Part shown: piece by piece, positions 1 through 8,330 of the stretch
Position numbering within the stretch: position 1 is the stretch's first letter
How the letters are laid out: each line of letters starts with the position of its first letter
Source: Vicinamibacteria bacterium
GTDB taxonomy: Bacteria; Acidobacteriota; Vicinamibacteria; Fen-336
DNA: 64,000 nucleotides
Direction: 5' to 3'
Assembly (NCBI GenBank): GCA_025994075.1
Contig: JAMQGV010000049.1
Location: 62,001 to 126,000, forward strand
The notes under the pieces: model-generated
Told to the model about the DNA's origin: nothing
Databases searched by the model: none
Seen by the model: only the letters and a program-made list of their open reading frames with translations
Program-made: the position numbers and the translations under genes

Positions 1-2863
1 GCTCAAGATGCTCTCCCTGGCACTGCGCACCGCGGAGTTCGACGTGATGGCGGCCGCCGACGGCGAAGCCGCCCTGGCGCTGGCCCGCGAGCGCCCGCCG
101 GACGTCGTGATCCAGGACCTCGTGCTGCCGGACATGGACGGCTTCGAGCTGCTGCGGCGGCTGCGCACGCTGCCCGGCGCCGAAGGCGTGCCGGTGCTCG
201 CCCTGTCCGGCTTCCTCGCGCGCATGGAGGAGGCGCGCGACCGCGACCTCGGCTTCACGGCCTTCGTGGCCAAGCCGATCGAGCCGTCGCGCCTGGTCGA
301 GATCGTGCACCGCTGCCTGCCGGGCACGCCGCGCGCTTCGCCGAGGCCGGGCCAGGGCCGCCGGATTCTCGTCGTCGACGACGAGCCGGCGGGCCGCAAG
401 CTGCTGAGCGTGCAGCTCGGCCTGCTGGGCTACGAGGCCGAAGAACACGCCGCGGCCGGCAGCGCCCTGGTCCGCGCCCGGGCCGGCAACGTCCACGCCG
501 TGCTCTCCGACCTGGTGATGCCGCTGATGGACGGCTTCGAGCTGTGCGCCGCGCTGCGCCGCGACCCGCGCACGGCCGCGCTGCCCGTGGTCCTCTACTC
601 GTCGCTGCTCGGCGAACCCGAGGACCACCGCGAGGCGGCGCGGGTCGGCGCCTCGGCGCTGCTCGCGCGCGGCGCCTCGGTGGACGAGCTGGTTCACGCG
701 CTCGAGGCACCGGCGCGACCTGCCGAGCCCGACCGCGAGCGGCCGTGGCCGCGGCTGCGCGAGCGCCTGGCGGAGGCCGCACTGCGCGTCGCCCACCTGG
801 AGAAGCGCAGCGCGCTGCACCGCGCCGAGCTGTCGCTGCTCGGCAGCGTCGTCGAGGCCGTGACCCACGAGCGCCCGCTGGCCGAGGCCCTGCGCGAGAT
901 GCTCGCCCGCTGCATGAGCGCGGCCGGCGCCACCCGCGGGCTGGTGGCGCTGCAGGGAGCCGGGCTGGTGGCGGCTCACGGGCTTCCGGCCGAGGCGGCC
1001 GGGACCCTGGCGGCCGCGCTCGCGGCGGAGGTCCCGGCCTCGCCCGCGGAGCCTCGCATCGCTCACGCCAGCGGCGCCGGCGGGCCGGACTGGCTGCGCG
1101 CGGCTCGTGCCGACGCCGCGCTGATCGCGCCCTTCGCGCTGCCGGACGGCGACGGCGGACTGCTGGCCCTGTTCGGCCGCGAAGGCGACTTCGACGAGGA
1201 CTGGGAGGACTTCGCGCGCGCGGTCGCCGCCCAGATGAGCCAGGTGGTGGCCCTGACCCGGGCTTTCGGCGAACGGCGCGCCGCGGAGGCGGCGCTGCGC
1301 GACGCGCAACGCCGACTGGAGCACGTCTACCGCTCGAGCCCGGCGGTCACCTACGTGTTGCGCCTGGCCGACGGGCAGGCCGTCTCCGTCTGGGTCAGCG
1401 ACAACCTCGAGCGTCTCCAGGGCAGCCCGTCGGCCGCGGCCCTGCGCCCGGGGTGGTGGGAGGAGCGGGTCCACCCCGACGACACGGCGCTCGCCTCCGA
1501 TTTCGGGCCGCTGCTGGCGACCGGCGAGCAGCGGCGGGTCTACCGCTTCCGCGACGAACGCACCGGGCTCTACCGCTGGGTCAGCGACCGGCAGCGGCTG
1601 GTGCAGGTGGACGACGGCCCGCCCGAGGTGGTCGGGACCTGGGTCGACGTGACCGACCAGGTCGAGGCCGAGAACGCGCGCCGCGCGAGCGAGGAGCGCA
1701 ACCGCGAGCTCGAGGAGCAGTTGCGCCACGCCCAGAAGCTGGAGGGCATCGGCCGGCTGGCGGGCGGCGTGGCCCACGACTTCAACAACCTGCTCGGGGT
1801 GATCGCGGGCCGCGCCGAGCTGCTCCGCCGCCAGGCGCCCGCGGGCAGCAGCCTCGACGCGGGGCTGGCCGAGATCCTCGACACCGCGCAACGGGCCGCG
1901 GAGGTCACCCGCCAGCTCCTCGCCTTCAGCCGCAAGCAGGTGATGCGGCTCGAGCCGATCGATCTCGCCGCGGCGATCGGGCAGACCGAGCGGCTGCTGC
2001 GCCGCCTGATCGGGGAGGACGTGGAGCTCGTGACCCGGCTGCCGCCCGATCTCGGCGTCGTGCATGCCGACGCGGGCCAGTTCTCGCAGGTGCTCGTCAA
2101 CCTCGCCGTCAACGCCCGCGACGCGATGCCGCGCGGGGGGCGCCTCACCCTCGTCGGCAGCACCGTGACCTGCGACGAGCAGTGGTGCGCGAGCCGCCCC
2201 GGCACGCGGCCTGGTCGCTACGCCTGCCTCGAGGTGAGCGACACCGGCGAGGGCATTCCGCTCGACGTGCAGGCCCGGATCTTCGAGCCGTTCTTCACGA
2301 CCAAGGAGCCCGGGCGTGGCACCGGCCTCGGCCTCGCGATGGCCTACGGCGTGCTGGCCCAGCACGGAGGCTCGATCGAGGTCGAGAGCGAGCTCGGCGT
2401 CGGCAGCACGTTCCGGCTGTGGCTGCCGCTGCTCGCGGATGCCGACGCGGTCGAACCCGGGCCTGCCGCGCCCCCGGCGGAGGCCCCGCAGGCCGTCGGC
2501 GGCGACGAGGTGTTGCTCGTCGTCGAGGACGACGTCGCCCTGCGCGGCCTGCTCGAGGAGATCCTCGACGAGGCGGGCTACACGGTCCACGTCGCCGCCA
2601 CTCCCGACGAGGCGCTGGCAGCGGCGCTGAGGCCGCCTCCGGTCGCGCTGATCACCGACGTCGTGATGCCGCGCCTGAGCGGGCCCGAGCTGGCGCAGCG
2701 CCTGGGCACCCGGCTGCCCGGCCTGCGCGTCCTCTTCATCTCGGGTTACAGCGAGGCCCTCACGGGGCGCGAAGGCCTGGGGCCGGGAGTCCGCCTGCTG
2801 TCGAAGCCGTTCGGGGCCGACGAGCTGCTCGCCACCGTGCGAGCGATGCTCGACGAGGCCTGA
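1..2863 (+). CDS. Hybrid sensor histidine kinase with three receiver domains (5' end cut off by window)
   Basis: This is a multi-domain two-component hybrid kinase that enters the window already in frame; the codons before the first visible Met (base 8) read ..LK, and the usual N-terminal acidic pocket of the first receiver is missing, so the true start lies upstream. Numbering from that Met: receiver 1 (phospho-Asp about D37), receiver 2 (ILVVDDEP from about 118), a GAF-like segment at about 270-420, a PAS/PAC segment at about 430-555, HisKA with phospho-acceptor H590 in GGVAHDFNN, HATPase_c with N, G1 (DTGEGI) and G2 (GTGLGL) boxes, and a C-terminal third receiver ending in the conserved SKPF lysine. 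No membrane segment is visible, so it is probably cytoplasmic. Its input and output are not evident from the neighbours. Confidence 0.9.
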   Translation, partial: LKMLSLALRTAEFDVMAAADGEAALALARERPPDVVIQDLVLPDMDGFELLRRLRTLPGAEGVPVLALSGFLARMEEARDRDLGFTAFVAKPIEPSRLVEIVHRCLPGTPRASPRPGQGRRILVVDDEPAGRKLLSVQLGLLGYEAEEHAAAGSALVRARAGNVHAVLSDLVMPLMDGFELCAALRRDPRTAALPVVLYSSLLGEPEDHREAARVGASALLARGASVDELVHALEAPARPAEPDRERPWPRLRERLAEAALRVAHLEKRSALHRAELSLLGSVVEAVTHERPLAEALREMLARCMSAAGATRGLVALQGAGLVAAHGLPAEAAGTLAAALAAEVPASPAEPRIAHASGAGGPDWLRAARADAALIAPFALPDGDGGLLALFGREGDFDEDWEDFARAVAAQMSQVVALTRAFGERRAAEAALRDAQRRLEHVYRSSPAVTYVLRLADGQAVSVWVSDNLERLQGSPSAAALRPGWWEERVHPDDTALASDFGPLLATGEQRRVYRFRDERTGLYRWVSDRQRLVQVDDGPPEVVGTWVDVTDQVEAENARRASEERNRELEEQLRHAQKLEGIGRLAGGVAHDFNNLLGVIAGRAELLRRQAPAGSSLDAGLAEILDTAQRAAEVTRQLLAFSRKQVMRLEPIDLAAAIGQTERLLRRLIGEDVELVTRLPPDLGVVHADAGQFSQVLVNLAVNARDAMPRGGRLTLVGSTVTCDEQWCASRPGTRPGRYACLEVSDTGEGIPLDVQARIFEPFFTTKEPGRGTGLGLAMAYGVLAQHGGSIEVESELGVGSTFRLWLPLLADADAVEPGPAAPPAEAPQAVGGDEVLLVVEDDVALRGLLEEILDEAGYTVHVAATPDEALAAALRPPPVALITDVVMPRLSGPELAQRLGTRLPGLRVLFISGYSEALTGREGLGPGVRLLSKPFGADELLATVRAMLDEA

Positions 2864-2932
2864 ACCGAGGCCGAGGGCCCCACGAGGCTTGACGAGTGGG
2901 TCGGCGCGACCTCTGAGACAATGCGCGCCGCC

Positions 2933-5128
2933 ATGCGTCACCGCACCCCGCATCCGTGGGTCGCCGCGCTTCTCGCCCTCGTCCCCTCCGTCGCAGCGGT
3001 GGCCGCGCCCTCCGAGCCCGGCCTGGTGCCGCCCGTCGCGCTCGCGGTGCCGCTTGCGGCGCCGCCCGCCCTCGACGGTCACGTGCTCGGCGATCCCGCC
3101 TGGAGCGCGGCGCCGGCGGCAGACGGGTTTCGCCAGACGACCCCGCAGGCGGGGGCGCCGGCCTCCGAGCGCACCGAGGTGCGCTTCGGCTTCACCCGCG
3201 ACGCGCTCTACGTCGCGATCGTGTGCTACGACTCGGAGCCGAACCGGCTGGTCGTCTCGGACAGCCGCCGCGACGCCTCGCTCGACGACACCGACAGCGT
3301 ACGGATCGCGCTCGACACCTTCTTCGACCGCCAGAACGGCTTCGTGTTCGGGACCAACCCGGCGGCGGTCGAGTACGACGCCCAGTTCTCGCGCGAGGGC
3401 CAGGGCGACGGCGACTTCAACCTCAACTGGGACGGCGCCTGGCGCGTGCGCACGACGACGGGCGAGTTCGGCTGGAGCGCGGAGTTCGAGATCCCGTTCC
3501 GCACCCTGCGCTACCCGTCGCAGGAGGGTCCCCAGGCGTGGGGGCTGCAGGTGCAGCGCAACATCCGCCGCCGCAACGAGACCGCGTACTGGGCCCCGAT
3601 CCCGCGCCAGTACTGGCTGACCCGCGTCTCCGCCGCCGGCTCGCTGCAGGGCGTGCAGCCGCCGCCGCAGCGCAACCTGACGCTGACGCCGTACGTGCTC
3701 GGCCGCGGTGACGAGCGGGCCGGCGTGCCGCGCGACGAGGACCTCGACGTGGGCGGCGACCTCAAGTGGAGCGTGACGCCGTCGCTGACCCTCGACGTCA
3801 CGGTCAACACCGACTTCGCGCAGGTCGAGGTCGACGAGCAGCAGGTCAACCTCGACCGCTTCTCGCTGTTCTTCCCCGAGAAGCGGCCGTTCTTCCTCGA
3901 GAACGCCGGCTTCTTCTCGATGGGCTCCTCGGGTGCGACCGAGCTCTTCTTCAGCCGCAGCATCGGCCTCGCCCCCGGCGGCCAGGTGGTGCCGATCCTG
4001 GGCGGCGCGCGGCTGTCCGGCAGGCTCGGCGGCTTCAACGTCGGCGCTCTCAACATGCAGACGCGGCGGGTGGCGGGGCTGACGCCCGCACTCAACTCGA
4101 CCGTGCTGCGCGTCGAGCGCGAGCTGCCCAACCGCTCGGGCGTCGCGGCGCTCTTCACCCACCAGCAGGCCACGGGCGACGGCGCCCCGGACTCGCTGCG
4201 CGGCCAGACGTACGGCCTCGACGCGCGGCTGGGTCTCGGGCGCTACGGGCTGTTCTCGGGCTTCGTGGCCCGCACCGACGCGCCGGGTGCGGGCCGCGCC
4301 GAACATGCCCTGGACGCGACGCTGTCGCTGAACGCGCCGGGCTGGGAGGCGTTCGTCTCGTACACGGAGGTCGGCGCCGGCTTCGCGCCGCGGCTCGGCT
4401 TCCTGCAGCGCACCGACTTCCGCAAGCCCGCGGCGCTGCTCTTCCACAGCAGGCGCATGAACGGGTGGCTCGGCCTCCACGAGATCCGGCCCCACGTCTC
4501 CTACAACGGCTACTGGAAGCCCGACGGCTTCCAGGAGACGGGCTACCTCCACGTCGACAACCACTGGGAGTTCACGAACGCCTGGGAGGTCCACACCGGG
4601 GTCAACTTCCGCCGCGAGGGCCTGCGCCAGCCGTTCGAGATCTACCCCGGCGTGATCGTGGCCCCCGGCACCTACGACCACGCGGAGCTGCAGCTCGTCT
4701 TCTACACGGACCAGGGCAAGCCGCTGAGCTTCGAGAACACGCTGATCCGCGGCGGCTTCTTCGGCGGCCGCCGCACCACGCTGCGGCCGACGCTGAAGGT
4801 CCGCCGCGGCGAGCAGGTCAGCGTCCAGCTCCGCTACGAGCGCAACGACGTCGACCTGCCGACAGGCGCCTTCGTCACCAACCTGGTGCGCGCGCGGCTC
4901 GGCTACAACTGGAACCCGCGGCTGTTCGTGCAGGCGCTCGTGCAGTACAACGACCGCGCCGACCTGTGGTCGACCAACGTGCGCTTCGGCTGGCTGCGCA
5001 CGGCCAACACCGGGCTGTTCGTCGTCTACTCCGAGAACCGCGACCTCGACGAGCGGCTGCCCGGGCTGCCGGTGCGCGACCGCAGCCTGGTCGTCAAGTG
5101 GAGCCGCCGCCTCGAGCTGCTCGACTAG
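2933..5128 (+). CDS. Exported DUF5916 protein with CBM9-like N-terminal domain
   Basis: A predicted secreted or outer-membrane protein of 731 aa. A signal peptide (about residues 1-27, ending VAAVAA) is followed by a family-9 carbohydrate-binding-like domain (about 45-210, with LDGHVLGDPAW and TDSVRIALDTFFDRQNGFVF) and then the DUF5916 region, a probable beta-barrel rich in alternating aromatic/polar strands (for example FFPEKRPFFLENAGFFSMG). The family is common in Acidobacteriota and Bacteroidota, often near carbohydrate or peptide uptake genes; its function is unproven. I chose the ATG at 2933 rather than 2921 because TGAGACAAT lies 10 bases before it, exactly as before purL (43597), and the 2921 ATG overlaps that box. 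It converges on the next gene with a 6-base gap. Confidence 0.85.
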   Translation: MRHRTPHPWVAALLALVPSVAAVAAPSEPGLVPPVALAVPLAAPPALDGHVLGDPAWSAAPAADGFRQTTPQAGAPASERTEVRFGFTRDALYVAIVCYDSEPNRLVVSDSRRDASLDDTDSVRIALDTFFDRQNGFVFGTNPAAVEYDAQFSREGQGDGDFNLNWDGAWRVRTTTGEFGWSAEFEIPFRTLRYPSQEGPQAWGLQVQRNIRRRNETAYWAPIPRQYWLTRVSAAGSLQGVQPPPQRNLTLTPYVLGRGDERAGVPRDEDLDVGGDLKWSVTPSLTLDVTVNTDFAQVEVDEQQVNLDRFSLFFPEKRPFFLENAGFFSMGSSGATELFFSRSIGLAPGGQVVPILGGARLSGRLGGFNVGALNMQTRRVAGLTPALNSTVLRVERELPNRSGVAALFTHQQATGDGAPDSLRGQTYGLDARLGLGRYGLFSGFVARTDAPGAGRAEHALDATLSLNAPGWEAFVSYTEVGAGFAPRLGFLQRTDFRKPAALLFHSRRMNGWLGLHEIRPHVSYNGYWKPDGFQETGYLHVDNHWEFTNAWEVHTGVNFRREGLRQPFEIYPGVIVAPGTYDHAELQLVFYTDQGKPLSFENTLIRGGFFGGRRTTLRPTLKVRRGEQVSVQLRYERNDVDLPTGAFVTNLVRARLGYNWNPRLFVQALVQYNDRADLWSTNVRFGWLRTANTGLFVVYSENRDLDERLPGLPVRDRSLVVKWSRRLELLD

Positions 5129-5134
5129 GCCCGG

Positions 5135-6061
5135 CTACTTCAGGGACTCGAGCGCCTTCCTCGCCATCTCGCCCATCGGCGAGTCGGGCGCGAGCGCGAT
5201 CACCTTCTCGAAGTCGGCGCGGCACTCCTGCTGCTTGCCCAACTGGAGGTACGCGAGCGCGCGGCGGTAGTAGCCGTCGACGTAGGCCGCGTCGCGCGCG
5301 ATCGCCAGCGTGAAGTACTTGATCGCCTCGTCGGTGGCGTTGGCGTTCAGGAAGTTGACGCCCATGTTGAAGAACACGTCCGCGCTCTGGATCGTGCTCT
5401 CGTCGAGCGTCGCCAGCAGCTCGCGGCCGCGGTCGAGCGCCCCGCCCTCCAGCGCGGCCTGGGCGGCGATCGCCCGGATCTGCTGGTTGTCCGGCTGCGC
5501 GGCGAGCACCTTGCCGAGCGACTCGAGCGCGGCCGGGTAGTTCTTCTCCTGCAGGTGGCACAGGCCGATGCGCTGGTGGATCGTGGTGGCGTGCTCGGGC
5601 AGCTCGCCGAGCAGGCGCTCGAACTCGGCCCGCGCTTCGGCGAAACGGCCGGCCTTGAACGCGGCTTCGGCGGTGTCGAGCGCGGCCACGACCTCGACGC
5701 CGGGGCCCTTCGGCTTCGCCTTCTCCAGCGGCACCACGACCGGGCTGAGCCGCACCGACTCGCCGGGCAGGTTGACCGCGATCGCCCGCGTCTCGTAGCC
5801 CTCGGCCTCGATGTCGATCTGCCAGTTGCCGGCGGCGATGCCGCCGAGCGCCCACTTGCCGTCCTTGCCGGTGGTGACGGTGGTGCCGCCGCCGCGCTCG
5901 GGCAGCATCAGCTTCACCTTCGCGCCCTGGATCGGCGCGCCGTCGGCGTCCGTCACGCGGCCGGCGATGCGCCCCAGGCCCTTCCAGTCCTGGGCCTGGA
6001 CCGGCACGCAGGCCACGCCCACGAGAAAGAGGAACACCGCCAGCCGCTTCAGCATCGACAT
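5135..6061 (-). CDS. Exported carboxypeptidase-regulatory-like / TPR protein
   Basis: A small envelope protein (308 aa). It has a signal peptide (MLKRLAVFLFLVGVACVPVQAQ), a CNA-B/carboxypeptidase-regulatory-like beta-sandwich at about residues 30-115 (RIAGRVTDADGAPIQGAKVKL, then a YET core strand) and about four TPR-like helical pairs at about 130-300. It is predicted to be periplasmic and probably acts as a protein-protein scaffold; no catalytic motif is visible. Candidate starts are GTG 6067, ATG 6061 and ATG 6055; I chose 6061 because GGGGG lies about 6 bases upstream. A TATAAT hexamer on this strand (6092-6087) fits its promoter. It is divergent from the sulfatase-fold/TPR cluster, which also carries TPRs, so a shared envelope role is possible but is inference. 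Confidence 0.75.
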   Translation of the reverse strand: MSMLKRLAVFLFLVGVACVPVQAQDWKGLGRIAGRVTDADGAPIQGAKVKLMLPERGGGTTVTTGKDGKWALGGIAAGNWQIDIEAEGYETRAIAVNLPGESVRLSPVVVPLEKAKPKGPGVEVVAALDTAEAAFKAGRFAEARAEFERLLGELPEHATTIHQRIGLCHLQEKNYPAALESLGKVLAAQPDNQQIRAIAAQAALEGGALDRGRELLATLDESTIQSADVFFNMGVNFLNANATDEAIKYFTLAIARDAAYVDGYYRRALAYLQLGKQQECRADFEKVIALAPDSPMGEMARKALESLK

Positions 6062-6086
6062 CGACACCCCCGGGGAAGAGACTCCG

Positions 6087-6145
6087 ATTATAGGCAGCCT
6101 CGCGCACGCGCCCTTAGAATCACCGCTTCACCCCACCCGAGGAGG
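6087..6145. promoter_or_regulatory. Divergent promoter region with two -10 boxes and a strong Shine-Dalgarno
   Basis: Between the small TPR gene and the first sulfatase-fold gene there is TATAAT on the minus strand (6092-6087) and TAGAAT on the plus strand (6115-6120), about 22 bases apart, and no clear TTGACA boxes. AGGAGG at 6140-6145 is a perfect Shine-Dalgarno for the plus-strand gene and decides its unusual start. Confidence 0.5.
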
Positions 6146-6149
6146 TCGT

Positions 6150-8330
6150 CTGGGTCGCAAGAAGCGCAACCGGGCCGAGGCCGTGCCATCCGGCTCGCCC
6201 GCTCCGGCTCCGTCCCCGCGGGCGTCGCGCCGAACGGTCCTGGCCGGGGCGATCGGGCTGGCCGCGCTCGCGGCCGGCGGCTTCGCCTGGTGGCAGCAGG
6301 CACGGCCGCTGCCGCGCGAGCGCGGCCTCGACGTGCTGCTGGTGTCGATCGACACGCTGCGGGCCGACGCGCTCGGATCGTACGGCCGCGCCGGCGCCGA
6401 CACGCCGCTGCTCGATCGCCTCGCCGCGGGCGGCGCCCGCTTCGAGCAGGCGCGCTCCCACAACGTCGTCACGCTGCCGGCGCACGCCAACCTGCTGTCC
6501 GGGCGGCTGCCGCTGGGCCACGGCATCCGCGACAACAGCGGCTTCCGCTTCCCGGCCGACGTGCCGACGCTGGCCACCGTGCTGAAGGACCAGGGCTACC
6601 GCACGGCGGCCTTCGTCTCCGCGTTCGTGCTCGACTCCCGCTTCGGGCTCGACCGCGGCTTCGACGTCTACGACGACCGCCTCGGCGGCACCGAGGTGCG
6701 CACCGAGTTCCTGGTCCCGGAGCGGAGCGCGACGCGCACCGTGGCCGCCGCCGCGGAGTGGTGGCGGCAGCACGAGGGCTCGCCGCGCTTCGCGATGGTG
6801 CACGTCTACGAGCCGCACTTCCCGTACGAGGCGCCGGAGCCGTTCCGCTCCCGCCACGCCGCGCAGCCCTACCAGGGCGAGGTGGCCGCGGTCGACGCGG
6901 CGCTCGCGCCGCTGCTGGAGCCGATCCTGTCCCAGGGCGCCTCGGGTCGCACGCTGGTGGTGGTCACCGCCGACCACGGCGAGTCGCTCGGCGAGCACGG
7001 CGAGATGACCCACGGCATCTTCGCCTACGAGCCGGCGATCCACGTGCCGCTGATCGTCTACGGCCCGCGCCTGCTGAAGCCGCGCACCGTCGACCAGCCG
7101 GTGAGCCAGGCCGACCTGATGCCGACCCTGCTCGACGCGCTGGGCGTCGCGGTGCCGGAGGGCGTCGACGGCCGCAGCCTGTGGCCGCTGATCCACGGCC
7201 GGCGGCTGCCGCCGGCGCCGACCTACTTCGAGTCGCTGTCGTCGGCGCTGAACCGCGGCTGGGCGCCGCTCTACGGCGTCGTCGACGCGCCGCTCAAGTA
7301 CGTCGACCTGCCGATGCCGGAGCTCTACGACCTGGCTGCCGACCCCCGCGAGACCCGCAACCTGGCCCCGTCGCGGCCGCAGGACCTCGAGCGGATGCGG
7401 GCGTTGCTCGGCCGCCTGCGCGCCGCCGACCGCGGCATCAGCCGCGTCGCCGAGGAGCAGGCGGCGCTGGAGCGCCTGCGCGCGCTGGGCTACGCGGCCG
7501 GAGGCGCGGCCGAGATCAAGCAGCGCTACACCGACGCCGACGATCCCAAGAACCTGATCGCGATCGACACCCGCATCCGCGAGGTGATCCGCCTGTACCG
7601 CGCGGGCGACTTCGAGGGCGCGCTGCGGCTGTGCCTCGAGAACATCCGCGAGCGCCCCGAGATGCCGATCAGCCACCTGCACCTCGCGTTCCTGGAGCGG
7701 GCCCGCGGCAACATGAAGGCGGCGGTCGCAGCGGCCCGGCGCTCGTTCGAGCTGCGCCCGCTCGACGGCGAGGCGGTCGCCCTCTACGCCGTGTACCTGA
7801 CCGAGGCGGGCGACGCGGCGGAGGCGGTGCGGGTCACCGAGCCGTACCTGGACGCCATCGCGCCCGACCTCGACGTGCTGACCGCGCGCGGCATGGCGCT
7901 GGCGCGCACGGGACGCTTCGCCGACGCGCTCGCGACCTTCGCCCGCGCGCGCCAGGTCGACGCCACCAACGCGCTGACCCGCGTCAACGAAGGCACGGTG
8001 CACCTGATGCAGGGCGACGGCGCGCGCGCCCAGGCCGCGTTCGAGGCGGCGCTGGCACTCGACTCCGACGTGGCGCGCGCCTACAACAGCCTGGGCGTGA
8101 TCGCCATGCAGCGCAACCGGCCCGCCGAGGCGGTGGAGCTGTGGCAGCGCGCCGTGGAGCTCGACCCCCGCGACTACCAGACGCTGTTCAACCTCGGCCT
8201 GACGCTGCGCCGCATGGGCCGCGTGGCCGAGGCACGGCACTACCTCGCGGCCTACGTGCGCGAGGCCCCGCGCGCGCTGGAGGCGCGCGACATCGCGCGG
8301 GTCGAGGCCTGGCTGCGCGAGGGCGCGTGA
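6150..8330 (+). CDS. Sulfatase-fold (Thr nucleophile) / TPR protein, copy 1, Tat-like signal
   Basis: An alkaline-phosphatase-superfamily enzyme domain (about residues 55-440) fused to a C-terminal TPR array (about 460-720); 726 aa. Metal-binding motifs are visible: SIDTLRAD at the N-terminal end and TADHGESLGEHGE in the second half. The nucleophile position reads VTLPAHANLLSG: T108 stands where sulfatases have the Cys/Ser that becomes formylglycine, so a phosphoryl-type hydrolase or transferase is more likely than a sulfatase. A SRRTVLAGA segment before a hydrophobic stretch resembles a Tat signal/anchor. The start is uncertain: CTG 6150 follows AGGAGG by 4 bases and adds a basic GRKKRNR segment; GTG 6183 is the conventional alternative. 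The stop overlaps the start of copy 2 (GTGA). Confidence 0.85.
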   Translation: MGRKKRNRAEAVPSGSPAPAPSPRASRRTVLAGAIGLAALAAGGFAWWQQARPLPRERGLDVLLVSIDTLRADALGSYGRAGADTPLLDRLAAGGARFEQARSHNVVTLPAHANLLSGRLPLGHGIRDNSGFRFPADVPTLATVLKDQGYRTAAFVSAFVLDSRFGLDRGFDVYDDRLGGTEVRTEFLVPERSATRTVAAAAEWWRQHEGSPRFAMVHVYEPHFPYEAPEPFRSRHAAQPYQGEVAAVDAALAPLLEPILSQGASGRTLVVVTADHGESLGEHGEMTHGIFAYEPAIHVPLIVYGPRLLKPRTVDQPVSQADLMPTLLDALGVAVPEGVDGRSLWPLIHGRRLPPAPTYFESLSSALNRGWAPLYGVVDAPLKYVDLPMPELYDLAADPRETRNLAPSRPQDLERMRALLGRLRAADRGISRVAEEQAALERLRALGYAAGGAAEIKQRYTDADDPKNLIAIDTRIREVIRLYRAGDFEGALRLCLENIRERPEMPISHLHLAFLERARGNMKAAVAAARRSFELRPLDGEAVALYAVYLTEAGDAAEAVRVTEPYLDAIAPDLDVLTARGMALARTGRFADALATFARARQVDATNALTRVNEGTVHLMQGDGARAQAAFEAALALDSDVARAYNSLGVIAMQRNRPAEAVELWQRAVELDPRDYQTLFNLGLTLRRMGRVAEARHYLAAYVREAPRALEARDIARVEAWLREGA

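Noticed and set aside
2889..2922. TTGACG paired with GACAAT as a standard sigma-70 promoter before the DUF5916 gene
   Set aside because: The spacer would be 22 bases, too long; only the extended -10 reading was kept.
6120..8240. 706-codon minus-strand frame opposite sulfatase-fold copy 1
   Set aside because: His/Arg/Val-rich shadow of a certain gene; no start signal or domain.
5555..8326. Long N-terminal extension of the plus-strand frame that ends at 10489
   Set aside because: It is antisense to the small TPR gene and then out of frame with sulfatase-fold copy 1; the real copy 2 gene starts at GTG 8327 with a signal sequence.
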